Shown here piece by piece: positions 29,939-40,044 of a stretch of 64,000 nucleotides of DNA (its first letter is position 1; every line of letters begins with the position of its first letter). This DNA comes from Limnanthes douglasii subsp. nivea. Lineage: Eukaryota > Streptophyta > Magnoliopsida > Brassicales > Limnanthaceae. Made by a program: the position numbers and the translations under genes. The notes beneath the pieces were generated by a model. The model did not search any database. It was not told where the DNA came from and saw nothing but the letters and a program-made list of their open reading frames with translations. Where the stretch lies: NCBI GenBank assembly GCA_036936605.1, contig JAUPFV010000003.1, positions 149,762,997 through 149,826,996 on the forward strand, in the 5' to 3' direction.

Positions 29939-31168
29939 GTTTTGGTCCAGACGTGCCCGTCGATCTCAATCAGTAAAGACAATGTGATGAATGTCTCGGA
30001 GGAAAATCATGCGATCACACCTGATTGGAGGACAGTCCTCATTGAATTTTTGGCTCATGACATTTTGCCCGCCGACAAATATGAAGCCAGAAAAGTTAGA
30101 TTCAAGTCCCACGGTTACATTTTGCTGGATGGGTCGCTGTATAAGAAATCTTTGAGTCGGCCATTACTGAGGTGCTTGAGTGGACCCGAGTCACAAATTA
30201 TCCTCTCTGAGTTACACGACGGTGAAGGATCCGCTCTTTGTGGATATAAAGCTTTGATACGCAGGGTGTTCTTGGCAGGTTATTATTGGCCAACTATTTC
30301 GGCTGATGCAAAAGATCTGGTCAAACGTTGTGACACGTGCCAACGGTATGCTAATGTAATCCACAAGCCAGGAGCATTAATGGAAAGCATCCCAGAGGCA
30401 GTTCCTTTTGACAGATGGGGCATTGACTTGGTTGGACCTCTACCAATGGCCTCTGGGGGCAGACAGACGATAATTGTGGCCGTTGATTATTTTTCTAAGT
30501 GGGTGGAAGCTGAGCCACTAGCGGGCACGAAGGCCAAGGATGTGATCAAATTTGTTCTGTCTAACATCTGTTGTCGTTTTGGTGTACCATTGCAGATCAC
30601 AACGGATAATGGACCACAGTTTGATAATAAAGAATTTCAGAGTTTTTGTGTGTCAAGGGGCATACGACAATGTTTCTCGGCACCATTTCACCCTCAGGCA
30701 AATGGCCAGGTGGAAGTAACTAATCGCACCATCCTCGACGGGCTGAGAAAGAACTTAGAAGGTAAGGCATGGAAATGGCCCGACTATTTACAGGAGGTGT
30801 TGTGGGCATATCGAACTACCCCGCGAACAGCCACCGCGGTGTCCCCTTTTGCCTTAGTTTATGGAATGGACGCAGTGGTCCCGCCAGAGATTCTCTTCCC
30901 TTCACATCGAATAGCAACTTATGACTCAGACGCCAATAAAGAGCATAGAGAGTTGTCTTTAGACTTGGTGGAGGAAAAGAGGCAGCGGGCGCAGCTGACT
31001 TCCCTTCATTATCAAACTCTTATGCGGAGCCGATATGCATCCAAAGTCAACCATCGGGATTTTCAGGTAGGAGACAAGGTCCTACGGAAAATTTTCTTAC
31101 ACACTAAGGACAAGAGTTTGGGTAAGTTGGACGATATCTCCGCTTACCTTGGAATATTGAGCATTTAA
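29939..31168 (+). pseudogene. Integrase of the Tat-type element
   Basis: In frame with the RNase H part after the stop. The zinc-binding N-terminus has His in LHDGEGSALCGYK and Cys in CDTCQRY. The second His expected seven residues after the first is replaced by Leu. The DDE core is complete: Asp in WGIDLVGPLP (30425), Asp in TTDNGPQFD (30605) and Glu in NGQVEVTNR (30713). The C-terminus is cut: after KDKSLGKLDD the text shifts, although the usual ending PWNIEHLKLYLD with a stop is readable in another frame at about 31145-31186. A deletion with frameshift near 31130 is the likely cause. Family function: inserts element DNA into chromosomes. Confidence 0.87.
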
Positions 31169-31342
31169 AGTTGTACCTCGATTAGCAGAGCTCGGAGAGA
31201 ATATTGTATTTCTTTTCACTTTCTATGTATACCTTGGGAAAAATTTTTGGTGAGGACACACTCTTTCCTACCCTGTTAGGCACAGGAAGGTTTTAATGAG
31301 GTGTTCGGTGATCCCAGTAATACAAAGTTTCTTTGCCTTTAA

Positions 31343-31665
31343 TTATTTTTTGAGTCACATTAACATGTGTCTCGAATTGTTGTCCCTCGCACTATTTTTT
31401 GAGTCACAGTAACATGTGCCTCGAATTGTTGTCCCTCGTACGATTTTTTGAGTCACAGTAACATGTGCTTCGAATTGCTGTCCCTCGACCTATTTCCTGA
31501 ACCACATTCACATTAACGTGTGCCACGATGTTTTGGGACTTTCAAACTATTCTTCGGGTCACATTAGCGTGTGCCACGATGTTTTGGGACTTTCAAACTA
31601 TTCTTCGGGTCACATTAACGTGTGCCACGATGTTTTGGGACTTTCAAACTATTCTCCGGGTCACT
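31343..31665 (+). repeat. Two related 50-base tandem arrays in the 3' spacer
   Basis: Array one (31343-31495) has three units of about 50 bases containing TTTTGAGTCACAGTAACATG and a CGAATTGTTGTCCCTCG segment. Array two (31509-31665) has three near-identical 51-base units with ACGTGTGCCACGATGTTTTG and TTCGGGTCACATTA. The unit starts resemble each other, so the second may descend from the first. Confidence 0.9.
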
Positions 31666-31762
31666 TTAAGGTGTGCCTCGGAGCCACTCTCAGTGATGAG
31701 GGGAGAACAATTTTTCCTTACAAACATTTTTTATTATTTTTTACTTTTCGGAGACCCTACAA

Positions 31763-32095
31763 ATTGTTCGAAGGCCAAACAGATTGGCATTCGAAGGCCC
31801 AAGTACAAGTATAAAACTTGGTAAACCTATCTAATTAATTATTGTTCGAAGGCCAAGTAAGTTGGACTTCGAAGGCCTAAGTACAAGCTTGGTAAACCTA
31901 TCTAAGTAATTATTGTTCGAAGGCCACGTAAGTTGGAGTTCGAAGGCCTAACTACAAGTATAAAACTTGGTAAATCTATCTAAATAAACATTGTTCGAAG
32001 GCCAAGTAAGTTGGAGTTCGAAGGCCTAATGGTAAATATACAACTTGTTAAATTTATACAAGTCAAATTTATACTCATTGTTCGAAGGGCTAGTA
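31763..32095 (+). repeat. 70-87 base tandem array with TTCGAAGGCC pairs
   Basis: Four units and a partial fifth, each starting ATTGTTCGAAGGCC and containing a second TTCGAAGGCC about 24 bases later, then AACTTGGTAAACCTATC. The array lies between integrase and the end of the antisense gene. Confidence 0.88.
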
Positions 32096-33790
32096 GAATC
32101 ATAAGTTCGAGGAACAATGCATTATAAGTTAAATATTTAGTGCTCTTACAAAGTTCAACAGCACAACAACTTCCAATCATTACAAAAAAGAGGTCTTTTT
32201 AGGCCATACACAAAAAACATACTTGCAGCAACTTCATTCATTCAACATTTTTCGGAGAATCACTCTCTTAACCTTCTGAATCTTCACTCTCGCTTACAAC
32301 TATTTGAGGAGGGCGAAGTTCCGGGGGGACAAGTTTCCAAAAAGACCCCAGGTCATATTCAGGGTGATCGGTGTATATCTGAGTCAATAGACCGGCTCGA
32401 GTGGCAGCATCCCGAGCCTGGAACTTCTTCGAACATGTGGCTGCATAAGCATCCACAGCTTTCTCCTTTGCCTCCTCGATCTCCACTGGTAAACCTCTAA
32501 TTTTTCTTTCCAATTTGTCACGCTCATCAACTACTTTTCCAAGAGCCTCAGTGCATTGCTCGAATCCATCGCAAGCCTTGCGATGCCCTATCTTGTATTC
32601 AGATATCAACAGCTCTTGGGCCTCAGTCTTTCTCTTGTATAAGTCCCTCTGTTTTTTGCAACAATTCTCTAGTATTGTCACATAATGTTCAGCAGCCGAA
32701 AGACGCTCATACAACGCATCAGCCTGGCCTTCGACCACTGCGTACTCTTTTTTGGCCTCCTCGAGCTGGGAGGCAGCAACTGAAGCCTTGAACTTATAAT
32801 AGTTTTTGCGCTTTTCCAGATGGCGCATCTTTTTTCCCTGGTTCACCGAAGAGTTTAATATTCTTCGAAGACTCATTGAGAATTCGTCGTCCAGGGGAAC
32901 CTCGAAGGAGCTTGAAGGAGACCCTAAGGCTGCAGAGTCGAATTCAGAAAAATTACCACAAGCAATGTCTGGATGGACAAGTAGCGGAGGGTCTGTTCGA
33001 GGGGCAGGGACAGGAGCCAGCCTTGGGCTATTTTCCAGAGAAGCTGGGTGAGAAGCCTCAGTAAGAGGCGACTGGTAGGAAGCTTCCCTGGGTGACTGGC
33101 CACCCCTGTTATCGACATCATTTGTGATACTGTGGACTCCTCCTTCGAAATTGGTCTGCTCGTTGTTGTTGGGGGTTTCTCCCCCTTCGGATTGTTCTTC
33201 AATGGGCTCGAGAAGAATCCCTTTTCCCTTTAAATCTTTTTTCTTGCCATCTTTCCTTGATGGGAGGATGGGAGCAGAGAGAGCGGCAGTAGACTTTGAT
33301 GGAACGATGATATTTGTTCGAATTACCTCACTTGTTCGAGGGACTTCACTTATTCGAGGGACCTCATTTGTTCGAGGAACTTCGCTTGCTCGAGGAGCTT
33401 TTGACCTTGATGTTCCAGGATTACCTGAGGGAGGTTGTTGTTTGTTGGTTACCACTTGGTGATTTAAGGGTTGAGCTGGTGCTACTTCTTCTTCTGAGGG
33501 TTCTTCCAAGTGACTTTGTGACCGAGCGCGTTTGGGTAGGTAGATTGTCACATCTTGTTGGCTACATCGTTCTAATACCTCCCTCTCCGAAGGCGGCGTC
33601 ATTAATTTACTCAGGCTAAGGCGGTCGAGGGGATTCAGCCTCCATAATCGACTCCTTGCCAGATTGTCTTCGGTAAAGCACTGCCGGAATCGATTGTCCC
33701 ATTTGCCTTTTGCCCACAGGCGAAGATTGGTGAAAATGGTAGTAGCTCCCTCGACATACTCTGTGTAGGGTTTGGATACGCCGGTCATAG

Positions 33791-34003
33791 CTGGAACAAA
33801 TAACAAAGGATAAGAATGGTTACACAGAGCATGCTGTTCGAAAACACGTGTGTTTTCGAAGACATATGTTTTTTCGAAGAACTTATAAAGTTCGAAGGAA
33901 AAATATACTTGGAAGTATACAGAGTTATAAGTTTTAACATTAAGGGCGCATAGTGAGTCGAGGATGTCACATTCGAGGAGTAAAAAGCAGAGTTGGTACT
34001 TAC
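33791..34003 (-). other. Intron of the antisense gene, 213 bases, stop-free and in frame
   Basis: The donor is AAAT|GTAAGTACC and the acceptor is TTTGTTCCAG|CTATGACC on the minus strand. Length is 71 codons with no stop in the host frame, so retention would keep the downstream frame. The intron is rich in Phe/Tyr/Cys codons and T runs, unlike the flanking exons. It holds a 10-base inverted repeat TTCGAAAACA / TGTTTTCGAA at 33838-33861. Confidence 0.75.
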
Positions 34004-34884
34004 ATTTCATGGTCCATTTCAAGGAAAGCTTATGTGGATTCGAAGGGCTGGCTTCTGATCCTGTCTCCCAGCAACCAGAAAAGAAGAGGAACTGTTGCCT
34101 CCATTTTTTATCCGCCTCCAAAAGATCTTTCAACACTTTTTGCCCTCGATTGAATGTCAACGAGTAGAAGGGGAAGTAAGGGTTTCGAGCAAGACCAGCC
34201 AGACCAATGATTTGTTCCAATGAAAATTCTTGGCCTGAGAGCCTTGAGGCCATTATGCAAGCCATTAAGGTGAACCATATATTGGGCCCAACCTGTGAGG
34301 GACAGAGATCTATCTTCGAGAGATACTCAATAAAAAGAAGGGGTCTAAGGAATACCTTAGCCCCCAGTTCATGATCTCTGTATAGACCACCACCTCGTGG
34401 TCCCTCACAGATAAGGGCGTCTCTCCCTCCGAGGGAAATCTGATGTTGATGTATTGAGGGATGCCCCATCGAGCCCTAAGCATTGTTTCCTCTGCCTTCG
34501 AAAAATATTTATATTTAATATTGGCGAGGGCCACCATGTGCTTATTCTCAATGCCCCTGATGTTGTTGCCGGCAATATTATCTAACTCCAAGGGGAAAGT
34601 CACATCCCCTTTAGATTTTGGAGCAATTCTGCGAGCTTGTTCCTCGGATATTGCCGCAGAGGAGGTACCACCATTGGCAGGGCTTGACGAGGAGGTCATA
34701 GGCACTCTCTGTCCGAGGAGTTTGTTGAACGGTTTCACAACTATGGGGTCCAATGTTTCTTCATGCCTAATCCGTATATCTTCCTCAGTAATAAGAGTTC
34801 TTGAGGGGGAGAATTGAGTACCATGAATGGTCATGGACGGCGTGGAGGGAAGACTAGACACATCCGTTCCTTGTCTTCCAGGAG

Positions 34885-35100
34885 GGCTTTCGGTACTATG
34901 TTGCAAGTTTTGCCTTCGACGAGGACTTCCAGTATTGTGTTCTAAGTTTTTCCTTCGAGGAGGACTTTCAATATTGTGCTCCAAGTTTTGCCTTTGAGGA
35001 GGACTTTCAGCATTCTGGTGCAAGTTTTTCCTTCGAGGAGGACTTTCGATATTGCGTTCCAAGTTTTGCCTTCGAGGAGGACTAACTGAGTTCCGAGGAG
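34885..35100 (-). repeat. 36-39 base tandem repeat coding for SPPRRKNL units
   Basis: Six imperfect units in the antisense gene give repeated peptides such as ESPPRRKNLEHN and ESPPQRQNLEHN. The DNA repeats are visible as GGAGGACTTTC with CCAAGTTTT on the plus strand. Confidence 0.9.
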
Positions 35101-35558
35101 GACTCCTCGAAGTCCTTCGAGGACTTGGAGATTTTTGGGGGCGATCTTCAACATTAATTGGGACAGTGGGTTCTCGAATGGTTAGGGAAGTCTCCCTGGC
35201 CCGTTTTCGCTCGTGAGAATTTTTTCTGTCTCTATGGGATTTTTTCCTCTTCGAACCCGATGCATGCTTGTGAGATTTTTCTTTGCCCATTTCTCTTGAA
35301 GGGTTTGTTTCGGTGAGTAAGCTTTGACGAGCTACTTCCTGAGGGATAATGGCGGTCGAATTGTGCGAGGGAGGCCAGGCACCAAAAAAAGTTGTAGTCG
35401 GTGGAGGGGGACGAGGCCTTACGTCCTCACCAGCAGCAACCCTCTCTTCGAATCGTTTACTGATCAACAACCACTCAGGAATTCGATGGGGCTTGTTCGC
35501 CAGTTTATCTCTCTAGAACTAATTGAACAGAAGTTGCATTAATGAAGGAAAAGGTTGG

Positions 35559-35567
35559 TATTTATAG
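35559..35567 (-). promoter_or_regulatory. Candidate TATA box for the antisense gene
   Basis: CTATAAATA on the minus strand lies about 90 bases upstream of the long frame. A pyrimidine-rich stretch ending CAATTAG between them could be an acceptor, so a spliced leader is possible. Position and spacing support an independent promoter, unproven. Confidence 0.45.
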
Positions 35568-35570
35568 AAT

Positions 35571-36210
35571 ATTAGTGGGCTTTCTTGACAAATGCGGCCC
35601 GGGGACATTTTTGTGTTGTTTGCCTAGGGGTACGATGGTCAATATAGGTGGACATTGTTCGGTCACCTAGCTATAGCAGAAGCTGAAGAGTTTTGTGTCA
35701 GAAATTGTCAGGGAAGGGGAAGAGTTTTCTGACAAACAATGTCAGTAGAATTGCTACCGTTTCTTCAGAAGTACGATGACATCGGTGTTGGTACAGTGAC
35801 ATCATCAATCCTAGCAACATTTTTTCGCCTAAGTACATAATTTTCCGATGACTATCTAGCTGAAAAAGTTGCAAGGATTAAGGGGGCTACTCGGTATAAC
35901 AGAAATTCGAAGGGATCTTTGTAGATATTCGAGGAGGCCTTCAAGCCATTCGAAGATAGAAATTCGAAAGATTGCAAGAATTCGAGGAGACTTTCAAGTT
36001 ATTCAAAGAGGTTTCGTGGAGCAACCTTTTTGCCTAAGGGACTTATGAAGTTCGAAGAATCAACTTTTTGAATTTTAAGTTACTCGAAGAGGTTTCGTGG
36101 AGTAACCTTTTTGCCTAAGGGACTTATGAAGTTCGAAGGAGCAACTTTTCGAAGAGATTTTGGCCGGTCAGAAGAATTATTCAGTCTTAGCAAAACAATT
36201 TTTTACTAAG
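35571..36210. other. Spacer before the 3' LTR, rich in TTCGAAG
   Basis: No coding frame. It contains many TTCGAAG/TTCGAGG strings and a tandem pair of about 65-75 bases: the segment AGAGGTTTCGTGGAGCAACC through ACTTATGAAGTTCGAAG occurs at about 36005-36060 and again at 36078-36140. Confidence 0.7.
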
Positions 36211-36223
36211 ACTGGGGGGCTAC
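36211..36223 (+). promoter_or_regulatory. Polypurine tract of the Tat-type element
   Basis: ACTGGGGGGCTAC directly precedes the TG start of the 3' LTR, where second-strand synthesis is primed in LTR elements. Confidence 0.7.
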
Positions 36224-36656
36224 TGATGAGGGAGAATAAAAGACAAGGGCCAAAATGCATAGAAATAAATGTATAAGGGCCAAAATGCATAGAAATAAAT
36301 GTATAAGGGCCAAAATGCATAGAAATAAATGTATAAGGGCCGAAATACATATAAATAAGTGTATAAGGGCCGAAATGCGTTAATTGTAAAGATATAGCCA
36401 AAATAGGAAGGAACTTTAGAGCAGGGACCAAAAGATGTAATTAAACCGAATTAAAGCGTGTGGGGTCCGCAATTGTACTATAAAAGGACCACACACGCTT
36501 CACGAATTTCGAGATGAATAGTACGACTTTCTCTCTCTACTACTCTAGTATTTTCTCTCTCTAGATCTAACACTCTAATATTCTTCTACTTCTTAATCCT
36601 CTGTCAATAAATCCTCTCACAACAAAATCACCCTCGGACCATCTTTCGACTCTTCA
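36224..36656 (+). repeat. 3' LTR of the Tat-type element
   Basis: 433 bases, TGATGAGGG to CTCTTCA. It has one 30-base unit fewer than the 5' LTR and a few changes in that array; the remaining 300 bases look identical. Confidence 0.95.
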
Positions 36657-36661
36657 CCTTA
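36657..36661. repeat. Right target-site duplication CCTTA of the Tat-type element
   Basis: Equals 24960-24964. The LINE RNase H frame resumes directly here. Confidence 0.95.
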
Positions 36662-37307
36662 TATAAGGGATTTTTTGTTTTTCAAGGTCGATTATTGACT
36701 TAAGCTGAGAAGGAAGATTCCTAGAGCTTAACATGTGCTTCATTTTGCATATGTTGGTCCATTGGGCCAACCAATCAGCAGTATTTTGGACTCGACTGAT
36801 GTGGCTGACCAACATGTACTGACTGAGAAGGCTCCGGATGCAAGCTATCGGTCTGGTGAGAATATTTGGACAAGAATCAGAGTTGAGGAGAGCTAATATA
36901 GCTTCACAATCAGTCTCGAGGTCTACATTGTTGTATTTGAGCTTGTGGCAGAGAACAAGACCCTCGATAAGGGCTCCGATTTTGGAAAATAAAGGAGATA
37001 ATTTACCATAAGGTTGACTATGCGCTGAAATCAACCTACTATAGTGTATTCTTATGATAATACTGCCGCAAGCGTCACCGTTTGGTAACGAGGAGCCATC
37101 TACGTTGATTTTTATCATGTCTTTAGAAGCAGCTCTGATTCTAGCGATATTGAAACAACTAAGTAAAGAAGCATCAGATTGGAAGGAGTTCCGGTGCTTG
37201 GGCTTAAGGAGCGAAGCAGTGTCCATACAATTGATAAGGTGATTTATCATGTTTATAGCAGACTGAGAAGTGCAACTTTGATTTTTAATTTTGGACTTAT
37301 GTCTCAT
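36662..37307 (-). pseudogene. LINE RNase H domain
   Basis: A minus-strand frame contains KINVDGSSLPNGDACGSIIIR (Asp/Gly start of plant LINE RNase H), a block around GALIEGLVLCHKL (Glu) and VDLETDCEAI (Asp), then RVQNTADWLAQW (final acidic motif; usual text NxxADxLAK). It is the C-terminal part of ORF2 and continues across the nested retrotransposon to a stop at 24950-24948. Confidence 0.85.
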
Positions 37308-37379
37308 CTTCCAGATGACCCAAGTTACAATGGAAGGAATGATAGAACATATATGAATGGGATTTGAAGAATTCCAGAA

Positions 37380-37900
37380 TATGAGCGAAGGAGATGAGAG
37401 AAGGTTATAAATCTGTCAGTTTTAACATTGAAAATCAGCGCAAAATGGTTGCAAATACTCCAAACAAAAGGACATTCTACAAACAGGTGCTTAGCTGTTT
37501 CAATACTGTCACAGAATTGACATTTTGATGCTAATGTAAAATGTCTTTTCTGTAGCGTGTCATCAGTGGGAAGCCAGCCATGAAGAGTCCTCTAAGTGAG
37601 GAAGACACAGTTTCTCGAGGTGATACAGTTCCAGAGCTTGGCAAAAAGATTTTATTGATTGTACTTCATTCTGATATAGGACCAAGTATGTTTCGTGTTA
37701 AAGGAGACGTCTTTCTTATTGGGGTCAAAATAATCGATGAGGGGATCATCTAAATCCTTTACGGAACATAATCTTCTCCAACTTTTGGAAGACCTGGTTT
37801 TGTTGGAGCTACCTATTAGAAGCTGCTTACGGTAAGTATTATTAGTAAATTTAGCCCAGAGAGAGTCATTGTACTTGAGGTTGAACCACATTTTTCAAAA
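37380..37900 (-). pseudogene. LINE zf-RVT region
   Basis: Minus-strand text in changing frames shows the zinc-binding region found between RT and RNase H in plant LINEs: LPTDDTLQKRHFTLASKC, then QFCDSIETAKHLFVECPF (Cys, Cys, His, Cys). Upstream, near 37880-37660, the linker has WFNLKYNDSLWAKF. Stops and a shift interrupt it. Confidence 0.75.
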
Positions 37901-38118
37901 GGAAACAGTCTGAATATCTTTGAGGTTCTTGATGTTAAGGCCTCATTCAGAGTAAGTTTTACACATTCTGTTCCAATTACTCCAATGAGTTTTAGAATGA
38001 TTTTGAGATGAACCCCAAATAAAGCTGTTAAACAGTTTCTCAATCTTATCAATGATGCAGGACGGAATAAGGTTGCTTTGCATCCAGTAGATAGGAAGAG
38101 ACATCAATACAGAGTCAA

Positions 38119-38973
38119 TCAGGTAGAGCCTACCGATAAAAGATAAGTTTTTTCCTTCCCACTCACTAATTCTGATACTGATGTTGTTGAAGTAATTATG
38201 CTTCTGGTTGTTGTTGTTGTTTTAACACCTAAATAGGAGATAGGGAGATTGTTAATAGTAAAACCAGTGTTGACCTTCAATGACTGAATCTTGATGTTGT
38301 GCATTTTGCTAGAGGTAAAGATTGAAGTTTTTTCCTTATTGATAGTCTGCCTCGAAAGATCTTGATAGTCCTGTAAAAAATTGCTTAAAATAGAAATAAC
38401 ATAGGGAGAACCATTAGTAAAGAACAGTATATCATCAGCAGATTGTTGAGATGATATACTGATTTGGCTTCTAGTTTTGTACTGAATATATTTGTTTTTA
38501 TAATATAACATGTTAAGTCCTCTGATCAGGATTTCTTCAGCAATAATAAAGAGGTAAGGAGACAAAGGATCTCATTGTCTCATACCTCTTGTAGTGCTGA
38601 AGTATCCAGAAGTAGTTCCATTTATTAGGAATGAAGTTTTTACTTTGGTAATAATGTTGTTAATCAGCGTAATAAATTGAGTACAAAAGCCAAAAGTGTT
38701 GAGGACATGGTTAAGGAAATTGAAAAACGGTATGTCAAACGCCTTAGCCATGTCCACTTTAATGATGATGTTACCATGGTTAATAGGTTTATTTAAGTAA
38801 AAAATTAGTTCATTAGCCAAGAGAATGTTATTATGAATAGATCTTTTATTCACATAAGCTCCTCGGCTTTCAAAAATAATTTTGGGCATAATATTTTCTA
38901 TTCTTTTGCAAATGATTTTTGAGATGATTTTGTTGAAGGTAGTACACAGGCTTATAGGCCTGAAATGCTTCAA
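38119..38973 (-). pseudogene. LINE reverse transcriptase
   Basis: Two minus-strand frames are separated by one TGA near 38571-38569, where RQGDPLSP is expected (seen as RQ, stop, DPLSP). Motifs are HFRPISLCTTFNKIISK, GAYVNKRSIHNNILLANEL, IIKVDMAKAFD (first Asp) and the active box QQSADDILFF, where Ala-Asp-Asp is kept but the preceding Phe is Ser. It continues from the endonuclease part upstream. RT would copy the LINE RNA at the nicked target. Confidence 0.87.
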
Positions 38974-40040
38974 ACAAGAAGATTCTGAGATTTAGGAATG
39001 AACACGAGACCTGTGGCTAGAGCCCCTTGAGGGAGGGGATAACCTTTAAAGAAGCAAGTGATGGCATGAAGAAGGTCAACTTTGATAATCTTCCAACATT
39101 GAGTAAAGAAGATAGCGTTGAAACCATCCATGGCTGCAGCGCTGGTTGGACTAAGGCTTTTGATAGCGACGAATACTTCCTCTTCAGTAGGGTTGCAGGT
39201 AAGATTGTTGTTGTCTTGATCTGTAATGACATTAGGAATAGAGTTAAATAGGTAATTATTTGCTGCATCTTCACAATTTACATTAGAAGTTTCAGTTAAA
39301 ATGTTTTGAAAGTAAGAAATAACAGAATTATTAATTTGATCCTCATTAGTCAACCAATTGCCATCATCTCTAATATTTAATATGTAGTTTCTCCTAATCC
39401 TCTTTTTGATGAAATTGTGATACGTTTTGGAGCTTCTATCACTATCTTTGATCCAGGCAGAGTAAGATTTTTGATGCCAGTAGCACTCTTCCTGATTTAA
39501 AGCCTTGTTGAGGAGAGCGTGGGCTTTTGACAGGTTAAATTTGTTGATATGATTGTTACTTCCAAGGTGAATATCTTCACAAATCTTGACATTCTCTTCA
39601 GCTTCTTTGATCAGGTCAAAAATGTTACCAAAAACATTCCTGTTCCAATCTTTAAGAGCACCTTTTAGCCTCTTCAACTTGTTCCAAAATTTAGTCAAAA
39701 GAGGACCCTGCATTTGGATGTTCCAGTTAGTATTAACAAAAGGTAAGAAGTTTTCATTTAAACACCACATGTTTTGAAATTTAAAACAAGTGTTTTTATG
39801 AGTTCTTCTGTTTGATATGGTAATCATGATGGGCATATGGTCGGAACAGGTTCCGGGCAGATGGTGGACCAAAGTATTGTTGAATAAGTCAGCCCACTCA
39901 GCATTATAGAGAACACGATCGAGACGTCTCCATTTGGATTTATTAGTCTACGTAAATCTATTCCCCATGTATCCTGCATCATCAAGTTTACAAGAGTTAA
40001 TGGCATTGTTGAAGTCACTAGCGCTAAAAAATCCCATTTT
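38970..40040 (-). pseudogene. LINE endonuclease C-terminus and linker to RT
   Basis: On the minus strand the text starts at the inversion junction near 40040 with MGFFSASDFNNA and ALNSCKLDDAGYMG and then the shifted KWRRLDRVLYNAEW. HHLPGTCSDHMPIMI follows, containing the terminal Asp-His of the AP-type endonuclease. The linker has KDSDRSSKTYHNFIKKRIRRN and ends before RT. The N-terminal two thirds of the endonuclease are absent, lost at the junction. Confidence 0.82.
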
Positions 40041-40044
40041 TATT

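Larger units (their letters stand above)
32268..35470 (-). pseudogene. Antisense gene of the Tat-type element (gypsy-type transposon domain), frameshifted
   Basis: The minus strand has two overlapping long frames (386 and 733 codons) that join by a one-base slip in a T5 run near 34330. The N-terminal part is Lys/Arg/Ser-rich with a 12-13 residue repeat (ESPPRRKNLEHN type, 35100-34885). Next is a domain resembling the putative gypsy-type transposon family (Pfam Transposase_28): IPQYINIRFPSEGE, LFIEYLSKIDLCPSQVGPN, then WRQQFLFFSG. An intron follows at 34003-33791 (donor GTAAGT, acceptor TTTGTTCCAG). A low-complexity Pro/Ser/Thr region and a C-terminal coiled coil (LEEAKKEYAVVEGQADALYE) complete it. 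No ATG opens the frame near 35470; the first in-frame ATG is in EMGKEKSHKH, near 35290. Antisense genes of this kind are known in Tat/Ogre elements; their role is unknown. Confidence 0.82.
24965..36656 (+). mobile_element. Full-length Tat-type Ty3/gypsy LTR retrotransposon
   Basis: An 11.7 kb element with LTRs at 24965-25427 and 36224-36656, a perfect 5-bp target duplication (CCTTA), primer site TGGCGCCGTCTGTGGG directly after the left LTR, and purine tract ACTGGGGGG just before the right LTR. Plus strand, in order: gag, protease, RT, RNase H, a second archaeal-type RNase H, and integrase. Gag-pol is damaged. The 3' half carries tandem repeats and a minus-strand gene with a gypsy-transposon-type domain (32268-35470). 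The dual RNase H and the antisense gene are features of the Tat/Ogre/Retand group. It is nested in the LINE. Confidence 0.95.

Noticed and set aside
33838..33861. Apparent 24-base perfect palindrome in the antisense gene intron
   Set aside because: On checking, the arms are 10 bases with a 4-base centre (TTCGAAAACA / TGTTTTCGAA), not a perfect palindrome; noted only within the intron entry.
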